From positions 1 through 64,000 of the forward strand of contig NZ_FQXV01000012.1 of assembly GCF_900130065.1 (NCBI RefSeq): 64,000 nucleotides of DNA. Direction: 5' to 3'. This DNA comes from Sporobacter termitidis DSM 10068. Lineage in GTDB: Bacteria; Bacillota; Clostridia; Oscillospirales; Oscillospiraceae. This document shows positions 51,500 through 60,456 of this stretch, piece after piece (the stretch's first letter is position 1; the number at the start of each line of letters is the position of its first letter). Made by a program: the position numbers and the translations under genes. The notes beneath the pieces are model-generated. The model saw only the letters and a program-made list of their open reading frames with translations, had not been told where the DNA came from and searched no databases.

Positions 51500-53266
51500 T
51501 CATTTCCCCGTGATATGGCAGCTTCTCCAGATGAGCTTGCATTGCTTTTTGAGGGCGCTGGCGTATTCGGCCAGCTCCTGGACGTTGGCGAAAAAGCGGT
51601 AGCGATTCGACACACTGGCCACCGAGACGCTCATGATGGGGTACTGCTCGTCCTCGCCGCGGCGGTTTTTTGTGAGGATGTAGCCCCGGGCAAGGTCCTC
51701 GTTTGAATAAAAACTGCAAATCCCCTCGTCAAAGCGCTGAATAAAGGCGTCACACAGCGCGCTCACGTCAAAGGTGTTCAGCATGACGACAAAGTCGTCG
51801 CCGCCGATATGGCCGATAAAATTGTCGTCCGGGATAATATCCGTCAAAAGCTGGGCAACGAACCGGATCACCCTGTCGCCGTTGCCGAAGCCGTAAATGT
51901 CGTTGTAGGCCTTGAAGTTGTCCAGGTCGATATAGAGGATCGTGTGAGGCTCGCGGGCCGTGATAAAGCGCTCGAAATTCTTTTCGATCGCCAGATTACC
52001 GGGCAGGCCGGACAGCGGGTTTAATTGCCGGGAATTGAAAACCTCGATCTCCATCGTCTTTTCCAGCAGGTCCTTGATGGTCACAACGCCGAGATACCGG
52101 TTCTGGTCCGTCACGACGATAAAATCGTAGATGGACTTCAGGGGCCGCGACATCGCCAGCTTTGAGACCACGTCGATGGAGGTCTTGGCGTCCATCGCCA
52201 GCGGGCTGCTGTTCATGATGTTGGAGATGGGCCGCTTGGTGTACAGTGAAAAGCCGTACTGCCCGCTCATGGTGTGCTCGATGTTGGAGCGCGTCACCGC
52301 GCCGAGGATCTCCATATTGGCGTCCACCACCGTGACGCCGCTGAGGTTTTCGTCGCTCAGGAAATAATTATAGACGTTGCCGGCCAGGTCGTTGGGGCCG
52401 ACGGTGATCCCGTCAAAGCAGAGATTGCCGATATAAAAGTTGGAGACGTGGCGGAACTGGTGGTTTTTCTGGGCGTTGCAGGCGTGGATCGTTTCGATCA
52501 CGCGCTTGTCGATCTCCGCGATGTCGTGCTGCGGATACTGTATGTAATACCCCTGCCCGTAATGCACGCCGATCTCGATAAGCGCCCGGAGCTCCGCCTC
52601 CGTCTCGATGCCCTCGGCGATGAGCGCCACGTCTGTCAGGCAGCAGAAATCGTACAGGCTTTTCACCAGGGACTTTTTGTAGGCGTCTCTGTCGATGTCC
52701 CGTACCAGCTTCATGTCCAGCTTGATGTAGTGCGGGTGGACGTCGGTGATCAGGTTGAGGCCGGAGTACCCGGCGCCGGCGTCGTCGATGGCGATCTTGT
52801 AATTCTGCGTTTTGTAATGCTCGATGGTCTTTTTAAACCCGGGCAGGTCGCCCACGGCGTTCTTCTCGGAAATTTCAAAGTAGATATACGACGGGTCGAT
52901 GTTGAACGCCTGCAGATATTCCTTTGTAAAGCCCTGCTTGAACTTGTCGTCGTGGATCACGTGGGGATTGACGTTCAGGAAAAGCTGAAACGCCGCGTCG
53001 TCCCGGTACGCCGTCTCCAGCGCCTTTGTCCGGCACAGCTGCTCCAGCTCCCAGAGCTTCCCGCACTCCGCGGCCACGCCGAAGAGCGCGTCCGGATTTT
53101 GGAGCGGCGTCCCCGCCGGCCCCCGGCTCAACGCCTCATACCCGAGGATTTCGCCGTCCCGCAGCGAGATGATCGGCTGAAAAACGATCTTGATGTCCGC
53201 GTCGTTGATGATCTGTGTCAGCTGGCTTTCCAGCATGTTGTCCGTATTTTTGCTTTGCTCTTGCAT
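51500..53266 (-). CDS. EAL-CBS-GGDEF cyclic-di-GMP signalling protein
   Basis: 588 aa from the ATG at 53266 (GGAG 8 bases upstream; 53275 is an alternative). The N-terminal EAL domain has GYEALSRGP, ALETAYRDD, NVNPH, DDAGAGYSGLNLI, DMKLVRDID and AEGIETEAEL, the expected catalytic set for c-di-GMP hydrolysis. A pair of CBS domains (about 265-400) follows. The C-terminal GGDEF domain has DLDNFKAYNDIYGFGNGDRV and HIGGDDFVVML, a GGDDF variant that may still be active. No membrane span; regulation is probably by nucleotide binding to the CBS pair. Confidence 0.92.
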   Translation of the reverse strand: MQEQSKNTDNMLESQLTQIINDADIKIVFQPIISLRDGEILGYEALSRGPAGTPLQNPDALFGVAAECGKLWELEQLCRTKALETAYRDDAAFQLFLNVNPHVIHDDKFKQGFTKEYLQAFNIDPSYIYFEISEKNAVGDLPGFKKTIEHYKTQNYKIAIDDAGAGYSGLNLITDVHPHYIKLDMKLVRDIDRDAYKKSLVKSLYDFCCLTDVALIAEGIETEAELRALIEIGVHYGQGYYIQYPQHDIAEIDKRVIETIHACNAQKNHQFRHVSNFYIGNLCFDGITVGPNDLAGNVYNYFLSDENLSGVTVVDANMEILGAVTRSNIEHTMSGQYGFSLYTKRPISNIMNSSPLAMDAKTSIDVVSKLAMSRPLKSIYDFIVVTDQNRYLGVVTIKDLLEKTMEIEVFNSRQLNPLSGLPGNLAIEKNFERFITAREPHTILYIDLDNFKAYNDIYGFGNGDRVIRFVAQLLTDIIPDDNFIGHIGGDDFVVMLNTFDVSALCDAFIQRFDEGICSFYSNEDLARGYILTKNRRGEDEQYPIMSVSVASVSNRYRFFANVQELAEYASALKKQCKLIWRSCHITGK

Positions 53267-53407
53267 ACATCCCACTCCCCGAAATACGGCGTCACGTCCG
53301 CGCTACTTATTTTTGCGCTCCGGGGAAAAGTACACTAGCACCCGCATGTTAAATTCTCGTCAAATTTCGCCGCCGATGTCTGAAAATTTCTTGTAAAATA
53401 TAACATT

Positions 53408-55693
53408 TTACTCCACGGATTTCAGCGCGCCCACCATGTCGATGGACCGCACCCGGCGCGACATGAGCAGATTTACGGCAAACGACAAAAGGAACGTGGC
53501 GGCGATGGAGACCGCCAGGGAGACAGGCGAAACGTACGTTACAAAATCGCTGGACTCCGACATCGTCGACAGCATGCAGCCGATGAAAAAGAACCCTGCG
53601 GGGATGCCCAGCACGATGCCGAGGGCGGTGAGCCAGATATTCTGCGTCTGCAGGAGCGCCCTGATCTTGCGCTTGTTGAAGCCGAGGACCTTGAGCGTGG
53701 CCAGCTCCCGCGTGCGCTCGTTAAACGCCAGCGCGCCCAGATTGTACAGCACCACGGCGCCCAGCAGGAGCGCCGCCAGGATCAGTATCGCGATGAGGGA
53801 CTGCATGCTGTCCACCATGGCGTTAAAGCTGTCGATGAGCTGCTGCCTGCTCTGGACGTTTTCCACGCCGGGCAGGCCGTCGGCGTTTTTCACATCGCCC
53901 GCCGTGAGCAGCGCCGTCGGGCGCATGGCGCTGCCGGTCTTTTCAAAGGCGGCGCTGCTGAACGACAGTCCCTGCCCTATCGGCGACCTGTAGACGGCGC
54001 CGATTTTGACCTCCTGCCAGCTTTTCTCTCCCAGGGGCCTGTAGGCGACCGTGTCCCCGGCGGCCACCCCCAGAAGCTCCGCCATCTTATAGGAGATGGC
54101 CGCGCCGTCGTCCGGCAGGCTCATGGCGCGCCCCCCGGCGTCCTCGAAACGATACAGGCTGCCGTCGCCCACGACGGTGAGGTTGCCGCTTTTGACCGTA
54201 TCCCCGGCCCTGATCTCTGCGCTCGCCTCCTGAAGCAGCTGGCCGGGGTACCGCGCCTGCAGCGCGTCCAGCGCGGACGCCTCGATATCGCCCTCAAGGC
54301 CGATCTTCGTCCCGTATGTGTACAGCTCGCCGTAGAGCCGGTCCGTCACGGCGCGGATGCTGTCCCGCAGGCCGAGCCCCCAGAGCAGCAGCATGATGCA
54401 GCCCACGACGCCGACCACCGCCATGGCCGACCGGACCTTATTTCTGAGGACGTCGCGCAGATTCCACTGGGCCGAAAACCCGAGAGAGCGCCACAAGCCG
54501 CTTTTCTCCAGCCGCGAAAGGCGGCCGGCCTTCGGCGCGCGGGGGCGCAGGGTGGCCGCGGGGACGTCGCCCAGCTCCCGCCGGCAGGCAAACCAGCTCG
54601 ACAGGAGGCAGCACAGCACAGCCACCGCCACGGCGGCGATGTCGGCGGCGGAGACGGCCGCCTTCCACTCCGGCAGCTGATAAACGGTCTTCTGCATGGG
54701 GAAAAGGAGCGCCGGGATCGCCAGCGGCCCTGTTACAAGGCCCACAAGCCCCCCGGCAAGGCCGAGCCAGAGGCCGTAGGATACGTAGTGCCGCAGGATT
54801 TTCCGGCGGGAGAAGCCCAGGGATTTGAGCGTCCCGATCTGGAGCCGCTGGCCGCTGGTCAGGCGCGTCATCGTGGTGAGCATCGCCAGCGCCGCGATGA
54901 GAAAGAAAACGATGGGGAAAATCCCGCCGATGGCCCTGTTCTGCGCGATCTCGTTTTTGAACATGGCGGTTGAAAGCTGCGTGTCCCGCGTCAGGACGAC
55001 GGTATATCTGCCGTCGAACGCCTGCTCCAGAGATTTTTTGACGCTGTCGCCGTCGGCGCCCCCGCCGGAGGACACCATGAGCTCGTTATACGGCAGCGCC
55101 GCCCCGCCCGGGAGCGCCTGCCGCGGCACAAAGGCAAAGCCGAACGCTTTGGCGTCGGGCATGAAAACCGAATCGTCCTTGACGTCGTAGATATACTCCG
55201 GGCTCATAACGAGGCCGAGGATCGTCTTTTCGATCCGGCTGCCGCCCAGGCTGACGGCCAGCGTATCGCCGGTCTTCAGGCCGTTTGCCCTGGCAAAGGC
55301 GCTGTCGAGCCAGACGCCGTCCAGCGCGGTGTCGAACTGCCGCCCCTCCACCGCCAGGGGCCTGGAGAGCGTGTTCTCGTCCAGCACGTTGACCCGCAGG
55401 GCGGGCGAGCCGCCCAGCACGGCCGTCCCGTCTATCGTCAGGCGGCGCTGGGCGGCGGCCGCGCCGGGGAGCGCCGCCGCCGCCGAGACATCCTCGGCGC
55501 TGAAGCCGCTGCCGACGATCCAGAAATCGGCCAGCGCGGTGTCCTCATAATAGCGGTCGGCCTCCTTCTGCATGCCGTGCCACTCGGCGTTGATGCCGGT
55601 GTAGACGAATACGCCCAGCAGCGACATGAGAAAGATGGAGATGAACTGCACCTTGTGCAGGCGCATGTCCCGGAGCATTTTCCGCAGGAGCAT
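53408..55693 (-). CDS. FtsX-like ABC exporter permease (MacB/YknZ type, double FtsX)
   Basis: 761 aa. N-terminal span (FISIFLMSLLGVFVYTGI), large extracellular domain to about 260, three spans with AALAMLTTMTRLTSGQRLQIGTLKSLGFSRRKILRHYVSYGL, a second span group around 335-420, another extracellular domain, and the last three spans with NERTRELATLKVLGFNKRKI. This is the ten-span layout of large FtsX permeases in Firmicutes, used for export of lipids, peptides or antimicrobials. Its ATG shares a base with the TGA of the ATPase gene. Confidence 0.9.
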   Translation of the reverse strand: MLLRKMLRDMRLHKVQFISIFLMSLLGVFVYTGINAEWHGMQKEADRYYEDTALADFWIVGSGFSAEDVSAAAALPGAAAAQRRLTIDGTAVLGGSPALRVNVLDENTLSRPLAVEGRQFDTALDGVWLDSAFARANGLKTGDTLAVSLGGSRIEKTILGLVMSPEYIYDVKDDSVFMPDAKAFGFAFVPRQALPGGAALPYNELMVSSGGGADGDSVKKSLEQAFDGRYTVVLTRDTQLSTAMFKNEIAQNRAIGGIFPIVFFLIAALAMLTTMTRLTSGQRLQIGTLKSLGFSRRKILRHYVSYGLWLGLAGGLVGLVTGPLAIPALLFPMQKTVYQLPEWKAAVSAADIAAVAVAVLCCLLSSWFACRRELGDVPAATLRPRAPKAGRLSRLEKSGLWRSLGFSAQWNLRDVLRNKVRSAMAVVGVVGCIMLLLWGLGLRDSIRAVTDRLYGELYTYGTKIGLEGDIEASALDALQARYPGQLLQEASAEIRAGDTVKSGNLTVVGDGSLYRFEDAGGRAMSLPDDGAAISYKMAELLGVAAGDTVAYRPLGEKSWQEVKIGAVYRSPIGQGLSFSSAAFEKTGSAMRPTALLTAGDVKNADGLPGVENVQSRQQLIDSFNAMVDSMQSLIAILILAALLLGAVVLYNLGALAFNERTRELATLKVLGFNKRKIRALLQTQNIWLTALGIVLGIPAGFFFIGCMLSTMSESSDFVTYVSPVSLAVSIAATFLLSFAVNLLMSRRVRSIDMVGALKSVE

Positions 55694-56394
55694 CACCAGC
55701 TCACCTCCTCCGCGCGCATGGGGGCGGGATTCACCGATTGCTCGACGATCCTCCCGTTTTTCAGCCGGATGACCCGGTCGGCGATCTGCGTCAGCACCGT
55801 GTTGTGCGTGACGACGACGACGGTCTGTCCGTTCTCCCGGCACATCCTCTGCAAGAGGGCGAGGATCATCATGCCGGTCTCGCTGTCCAGGGCGCCCGTC
55901 GGCTCGTCGCAGAGGAGCAGCTTCGGCTTCTTGCTCACGGCCCGGGCGATGGACATGCGCTGCTGCTCGCCGCCGGAGAGCTGCGCCGGGAACTGGCGGA
56001 GATGGTCCCCCAGTCCGACGGCTTCCAGCGCCTCCCCGGCGTCGGCGGCGTTTTTGACGATGTCCTTCACCAGCGCCACGTTCTCGCAGGCCGTCAGCGT
56101 CGGTATCAGGTTGTAAAACTGAAAGACAAAGCCGATCGTATCGCACCGGTATGACGTCAGCGCGTCGTCGTTAAAGCGGCTGATGTCCGTCCCGTCCACG
56201 CGGATGGCGCCGCCCGTGGCCCTGTCCATGCCGCCCAGCAGGTTGAGCACCGTGCTCTTCCCCGCGCCGCTGGGCCCCAGGATGACGGCGAACTCGCCCT
56301 TCTCGATTTCAAAACTCACGCGGTCGGCCGCCCGGATCGCGTGCTCCCCGGCGCCGTACTCCTTCACCACGTCTCTAAATTCAATGAATGCCAT
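55693..56394 (-). CDS. MacB/LolD-type ABC exporter ATP-binding protein
   Basis: 233 aa. Walker A LGPSGAGKSTVLNLLGGMD, Q-loop FVFQFYNLIPTLT, signature LSGGEQQRMSIARAV, Walker B LLLCDEPTGALD, H-loop VTHN. This is the LolD/MacB consensus. It lies between the TetR regulator (12 bases upstream) and the permease. Confidence 0.93.
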   Translation of the reverse strand: MAFIEFRDVVKEYGAGEHAIRAADRVSFEIEKGEFAVILGPSGAGKSTVLNLLGGMDRATGGAIRVDGTDISRFNDDALTSYRCDTIGFVFQFYNLIPTLTACENVALVKDIVKNAADAGEALEAVGLGDHLRQFPAQLSGGEQQRMSIARAVSKKPKLLLCDEPTGALDSETGMMILALLQRMCRENGQTVVVVTHNTVLTQIADRVIRLKNGRIVEQSVNPAPMRAEEVSW

Positions 56395-56406
56395 ATCCGT
56401 ACCTCC

Positions 56407-57012
56407 CTATATCCGTTTCAGGTCTTCCTCGGAAACGCCCAGCACCCGCGCGGTCAGCCTGACGACCTCCGCCGTGTCGAAGGCGATCCTGTGGATGTGC
56501 TCGAGGTCTCCGTGCAGGAGGCCGTAAATGCCGAAAATCAGGAAGGTGGCCGTGGTCTCCGTGTTTTCAAGGCGGGTAAAGCCCTTGTCGTTCATCTCCC
56601 TGAGCACGCCCGTCACCGGCTCGATCAGCAGCTGGGCCACATGCAGCGACAGCCTGTTATCCAGCTCGATGTGCTCGGCCAGGTGGAGCGTGTCCATCAG
56701 GGCGTGCTCGGACTCGGCAAACATGACCTCAAAGGTTTTGACGACCATTTCAATTTTCCCGATGAACGGCCTGTCCTCGAGGATCAGCGCGGTCAGCCGC
56801 AGCGCGAAATCGTCCGTATACTGCTCCAGCGCCGCCCGGTAGACCTCCTCCTTCGATTTGAAATAATAGTAAAACAGCCCCTGGGCGACGCCGAGCCGCG
56901 CCACGATGTCGGCGACGGACGTGTTCTCGTAGCCGTTTTTCAAAAAGAGCTCCAGCGCCGCGTCCAGAATCTCCTTCCGCCGTTCCTTGGGCGGCTTTGA
57001 TATCCTTGTCAT
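56407..57012 (-). CDS. TetR-family transcriptional regulator
   Basis: 201 aa. N-terminal helix-turn-helix KEILDAALELFLKNGYENTSVADIVARLGVAQGLFYYYFKSKEEV is classical TetR. The ligand domain (60-201) is unassigned. It heads the operon with the FtsX-type exporter, the usual arrangement for drug- or lipid-responsive exporters. A 17-bp palindrome in its promoter is the probable autoregulatory site. Confidence 0.93.
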   Translation of the reverse strand: MTRISKPPKERRKEILDAALELFLKNGYENTSVADIVARLGVAQGLFYYYFKSKEEVYRAALEQYTDDFALRLTALILEDRPFIGKIEMVVKTFEVMFAESEHALMDTLHLAEHIELDNRLSLHVAQLLIEPVTGVLREMNDKGFTRLENTETTATFLIFGIYGLLHGDLEHIHRIAFDTAEVVRLTARVLGVSEEDLKRI

Positions 57013-57040
57013 AGATCACAGATCCTTCCTCTCATCTCTA

Positions 57041-57058
57041 AGTTAGACATTTCTAACT
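57041..57058 (-). promoter_or_regulatory. Operator-like site AGTTAG-N6-CTAACT, copy 1 (TetR operon)
   Basis: AGTTAG (57041-57046), ACATTT, CTAACT (57053-57058): perfect 6-bp arms at the transcription start of the tetR operon. The same pattern occurs twice in front of feoA. I infer a shared metalloregulator, most simply the DtxR-family protein encoded behind feoB. Confidence 0.6.
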
Positions 57059-57064
57059 ATGTGC

Positions 57065-57094
57065 ATCATAACATACTGACTGATATTCAGTCAA
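57065..57094 (-). promoter_or_regulatory. Promoter and probable TetR operator of the exporter operon
   Basis: Reading leftward: TTGACT (57094-57089), 18-bp spacer, TATGAT (57070-57065). The palindrome TGACTGA-TAT-TCAGTCA (57077-57093) fills the -35/spacer, the normal place for TetR autorepression. Confidence 0.7.
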
Positions 57095-57197
57095 TATGCT
57101 TTTGCGATAATACGCCACAGATTTTTCCCCGCGAACCGCCCCGGATTTGTATATGTTTGGCAAAAGCTCATACGCAAAAGCTCCTCATTGCGTGCAG

Positions 57198-57216
57198 GGG
57201 CGATTATCAATCGCCC
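57198..57216. repeat. Short GGCGA-type hairpin repeat
   Basis: GGGCGATT-ATC-AATCGCCC, perfect 8-bp arms, preceded by GCAGG and followed by GCCCCGCC. One of at least four related hairpins in the window. The rest of the 280-base gap 57013-57290 holds the TetR promoter only. Confidence 0.55.
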
Positions 57217-57290
57217 GCCCCGCCGCGCCCGCCCGTGTCAATATCCAAAAAACGCGCGCTGTCCAGGGGAAATATAGAAACTTTCACAAC

Positions 57291-57319
57291 TTGACAACGC
57301 CTGTGAGTTAGGCTAAACT
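57291..57319 (+). promoter_or_regulatory. Promoter of the feo operon
   Basis: TTGACA (57291-57296), 17-bp spacer, TAAACT (57314-57319). The -10 box lies inside the first of two operator-like repeats, so a bound repressor would exclude RNA polymerase. Confidence 0.75.
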
Positions 57320-57344
57320 AACCAGTAGTTAGCTCCTGCTAACT
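57307..57344 (+). promoter_or_regulatory. Two tandem operator-like sites before feoA
   Basis: GTTAG-N6-CTAAC at 57307-57322 and AGTTAG-N6-CTAACT at 57327-57344. Their centres are 21 bp apart, two helical turns, so dimers would bind the same DNA face. Iron-dependent DtxR-type repressors of feoAB would fit, although the spacing differs from the classical DtxR box. Confidence 0.65.
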
Positions 57345-57376
57345 TTTTTTGACAGATACGCGGGAGGGGTTGTCGC

Positions 57377-57616
57377 ATGACGCTCAGCAATATGCCTTTA
57401 CATAAAGAAGCGGTCATCACCAGGGTCGGCGGCGAGGGGGTGCTGCGCTGCAGGCTCCTGGACATGGGGCTGATACCGAAGACGAAGGTCACGGTCTGCC
57501 ACGTGGCGCCCCTGGGCGACCCCATCGAGATCCGCCTCCGCGATTACACGCTCACGCTCCGCAAGGAGGACGCCGACAAGATCGAGGTCAGCGGGACGGA
57601 GGCCGGCATAGAATGA
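57377..57616 (+). CDS. feoA: Ferrous iron transport protein FeoA
   Basis: 79 aa SH3-like protein: ITRVGGEGVLRCRLLDMGLIPKTKV and PIEIRLRDYTLTLRKEDADKI match FeoA. It modulates FeoB. GGGAGGGGTTGTCGC precedes the start; it overlaps feoB by 4 bases. Confidence 0.93.
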   Translation: MTLSNMPLHKEAVITRVGGEGVLRCRLLDMGLIPKTKVTVCHVAPLGDPIEIRLRDYTLTLRKEDADKIEVSGTEAGIE

Positions 57617-59619
57617 TTCTGGCGCTCGCAGGCAATCAGAACAGCGGCAAAACGACGCTTTTCAACCAGCTCACCGGCTCCAACCAGCGCGTGGGCAACT
57701 TCCCCGGCGTGACCGTGGAGCAGAAGACCGGCGCGGTCCGGGCCGTCAAAAACTGCACGGTGGTGGACCTGCCCGGCATCTACTCCATCCGCCCCTATTC
57801 CGCCGAGGAGATCGTCACCCGGGACTTCATCCTGAACCAGCGGCCCGACGGCATCATCAACATCGTCGACGCCACCAATATCGAGCGCAACCTGTACCTG
57901 ACGCTCCAGCTCATCGAGATGCGCGTCCCGATGGTGCTGGCGCTGAATATGATGGACGAGGTGCGCGGCAACGGCGGCACCATCGACATCGCGAAAATGT
58001 CCGAGGAGCTGGGCATCCCCGTCGTTCCCATCAGCGCCGCCAAAAACGAGGGCATCGACGAGCTTGTGGACAAGATGGTCAAAACGGCGAAGGACAAGGC
58101 TCTGCCCCGCCGCATCGACTTCTGTGAGTCCGGCCCCGTGCACCGGTGCATCCACGCCGTCTCCCATATCATCGAGGATCACGCGGAAAAGCTCGGCATC
58201 TCCCCCCGCTTTGCCGCCACAAAGATCATCGAGGGCGACGAGGACCTCACAGGCCGGCTGGAGCTGGACGGCAACGAGCTGGAGATGATCGAGCACAGCG
58301 TCGTCGAGATGGAGACCGAGCAGGACCTGGACCGGAACGCCGCCATGGCGGAAATGCGCTACCAGTTCATCGAAAAGGTCTGCGCCCGCACCGTGGTCCG
58401 CAGCCGGGAGAGCCGGGAGCACAGCCGCAGCGTCAAAATCGACAGCGTCCTCACCAATAAATACCTGGCCATCCCCCTTTTCCTCGCCATCATGTTTGCC
58501 ATCTTCTGGCTCACCTTCAGCGTCATCGGCGCCCGCCTGAGCGACCTTTTGAGCCTGGGCATCACGGCGCTGACGGACCTTGTGGACCTGGGGCTCACCG
58601 CTTACGGCATCAATCCCGTGGTCAAAAGCTTCGTGGTGGACGGCGTCTTTACCGGCGTGGGGAGCATGCTGAGCTTTCTGCCGCTCATCGTCACGCTGTT
58701 CTTCTTCCTCTCGATTCTGGAGGACACGGGCTATATGGCCCGGGTGGCCTACGTCATGGATAAGCTCATGCGGAAAATCGGCCTTTCCGGCCGGAGCATC
58801 GTGCCGATGCTGCTGGGCTTCGGCTGCAGCGTCCCCGCCGTCATGGCAACGCGCACCCTGTCCTCCGACCGCGACCGGAAAATGACGATACTCTTAACGC
58901 CGTTTATGAGCTGCTCGGCGAAGATACCGATCTACGCCGTCTTCACCGCCGCGTTTTTCGTCCGCTACAGGGCGCCCGTCATGATCGGCCTGTACGCCGG
59001 CGGCATCCTCGTCGGCATCGTCGTGGCGCTTCTGTCCAACAAAACGGTCTTCCGCGGCAAACCCGTGCCCTTCGTCATGGAGTTGCCCAACTACAGGTTC
59101 CCGTCCGTCAAAACGGTGCTCATCCTCATGTGGGAAAAGGCCAAGGATTTTCTCGCCCGGGCGTTTACGGTCATATTGCTGGCCACCGTCGTCATATGGT
59201 TTTTGCAGACGTTTGATTTAAAGCTCAACGTGGTCGCCGACAGCGCGGACAGCCTGCTGGCCATCATCGGCCGGTTCGTGTCGCCCATCTTCAAGCCCCT
59301 GGGCTTTGACGACTGGCGCGTCTCCACGGCGCTCATCACCGGCTTTACGGCCAAGGAGGCCGTCGTCAGCACCATGGGCGTGCTTTTAGGCACGGACGCG
59401 GCCAGCCTGTCCTCGGCCCTCAGCGCCATGTTCACGCCCCTCACCGCCGTCAGCTTTCTGGTTTTCACGCTCCTGTACACGCCCTGCGTGGCCGCCGTCG
59501 CCACTATCCGGCGGGAATTCCAGTCCGGCCTCATGGCCGCCGGCGTCGTCGTGGCCCAATGCGCCGTCGCCTGGCTCGTCGCCTTCGGCGCGTATAATTT
59601 GTTCCGGCTGATATTGTAG
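57613..59619 (+). CDS. feoB: Ferrous iron transporter FeoB
   Basis: 668 aa. N-terminal G protein: LALAGNQNSGKTTLFNQLTG (G1), GVTVEQKTG (switch), VVDLPGIYSI (G3), LALNMMD (G4). A helical GDI-like linker leads to about eight spans with two gate motifs, including MLLGFGCSVPAVMATRTL and LLYTPCVAAVATI, each holding the Cys implicated in Fe2+ passage. It imports ferrous iron under anoxic conditions, which fits the iron-rich enzymes in this window. Confidence 0.96.
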   Translation: MILALAGNQNSGKTTLFNQLTGSNQRVGNFPGVTVEQKTGAVRAVKNCTVVDLPGIYSIRPYSAEEIVTRDFILNQRPDGIINIVDATNIERNLYLTLQLIEMRVPMVLALNMMDEVRGNGGTIDIAKMSEELGIPVVPISAAKNEGIDELVDKMVKTAKDKALPRRIDFCESGPVHRCIHAVSHIIEDHAEKLGISPRFAATKIIEGDEDLTGRLELDGNELEMIEHSVVEMETEQDLDRNAAMAEMRYQFIEKVCARTVVRSRESREHSRSVKIDSVLTNKYLAIPLFLAIMFAIFWLTFSVIGARLSDLLSLGITALTDLVDLGLTAYGINPVVKSFVVDGVFTGVGSMLSFLPLIVTLFFFLSILEDTGYMARVAYVMDKLMRKIGLSGRSIVPMLLGFGCSVPAVMATRTLSSDRDRKMTILLTPFMSCSAKIPIYAVFTAAFFVRYRAPVMIGLYAGGILVGIVVALLSNKTVFRGKPVPFVMELPNYRFPSVKTVLILMWEKAKDFLARAFTVILLATVVIWFLQTFDLKLNVVADSADSLLAIIGRFVSPIFKPLGFDDWRVSTALITGFTAKEAVVSTMGVLLGTDAASLSSALSAMFTPLTAVSFLVFTLLYTPCVAAVATIRREFQSGLMAAGVVVAQCAVAWLVAFGAYNLFRLIL

Positions 59620-59626
59620 TGGTACG

Positions 59627-59655
59627 AGGCGAACACAGTTCGCCCCTACGGGGCA
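59627..59655. repeat. Short GGCGA-type hairpin repeat after feoB
   Basis: AGGCGAAC-ACA-GTTCGCC then CCTACGGGG; same family as the hairpins at 36202-36266 and 57198-57216. Confidence 0.55.
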
Positions 59656-59746
59656 GCGCTTCTAGTCTTTGCGACTGCATTGCCCATTCCCCTCGTAGGG
59701 CGGGGGCTTGCTCCCGCCGCTCTTGTTGGTGCGGCGCCGACAAGCT

Positions 59747-60440
59747 CCCTCCTTCAGCCGCCCACGGGCGGCAGCTCCCTCGTCTGAGGGAGCCAAAGAA
59801 GACGCGCCGCCCATTCTAAGCCTCCCTCGGACGAGGGCGGTGGCGCGCAGCGCCGGAAGGAGTGAATCTTGTTCCGCGCCGCGGCGTGTGACATTCCCCC
59901 GCGCCGGGAAAGCGCCCTCCTTCAGCCGCCCACGGGCGACAGCTCCCTCGTCTGAGGGAGCCAAAGAAGGACGCGCCGCCATTCTAAGCCTCCCTCGGAT
60001 GAGGGAGGTGGCGCGCAGCGCCGGAAGGAGTGAATCCTGTTCCGCGCCGCCGCGTGTGACATTCCCCCGCACCGGGAAAGCGCCCTCCTTCAGCCGCCTG
60101 CGGGCGGCAGCTCCCTCGTCTGAGGGAGCCAAAGAAGACGCGCCGCCATTCTAAGCCTCCCTCGGACGAGGGAGGTGGCGCGCAGCGCCGGAAGGAGTGA
60201 ATCTTGTTCCGCGCCGCGGCGTGTGACATTCCCCCGCGCCGGGAAAGCGCCCTCCTTCAGTCGCCACAGGCGGCAGCTCCCTCGTCTGAGGGAGCCAAAG
60301 AAGGACGCGCCGCCCATTCCAAGCCTCCCTCGGACGAGGGAGGTGGCGCGCAGCGCCGGAAGGAGAGATACGCCGCACCCGGAGCGCGCCGTATCCCTCT
60401 CAGCCGCCCGCGGCGGCAGCGCCCTCGCCTGAGGGCGGAA
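59747..60440. repeat. Tandem array of a ~168-bp intergenic repeat
   Basis: Four units start with CCCTCCTTCAG at 59747, 59915, 60083 and 60250 (periods 168, 168, 167) and a shortened fifth at 60395. Each carries GCTCCCTCGTCTGAGGGAGC (hairpin), CCTCCCTCGGACGAGGGAGG (hairpin), GGTGGCGCGCAGCGCCGG and a copy of CGGCGTGTGACATTCCCCCG. Units are almost identical. Because 168 is a multiple of three, frames stay open through the array; they are artefacts. It separates feoB from its Cys-rich partner gene. Confidence 0.88.
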
Positions 60441-60456
60441 GAATCAGGAGGTACCC

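Noticed and set aside
59662-60432. Open frames of 75-156 codons running through the tandem repeat array on both strands
   Set aside because: The 168-bp period equals 56 codons, so any frame without stops in one unit stays open across units. Translations are low-complexity and all three frames are equally open.
59747-60440. CRISPR array
   Set aside because: The repeats are about 168 bp, contiguous and without unique spacers, and no cas genes are present.
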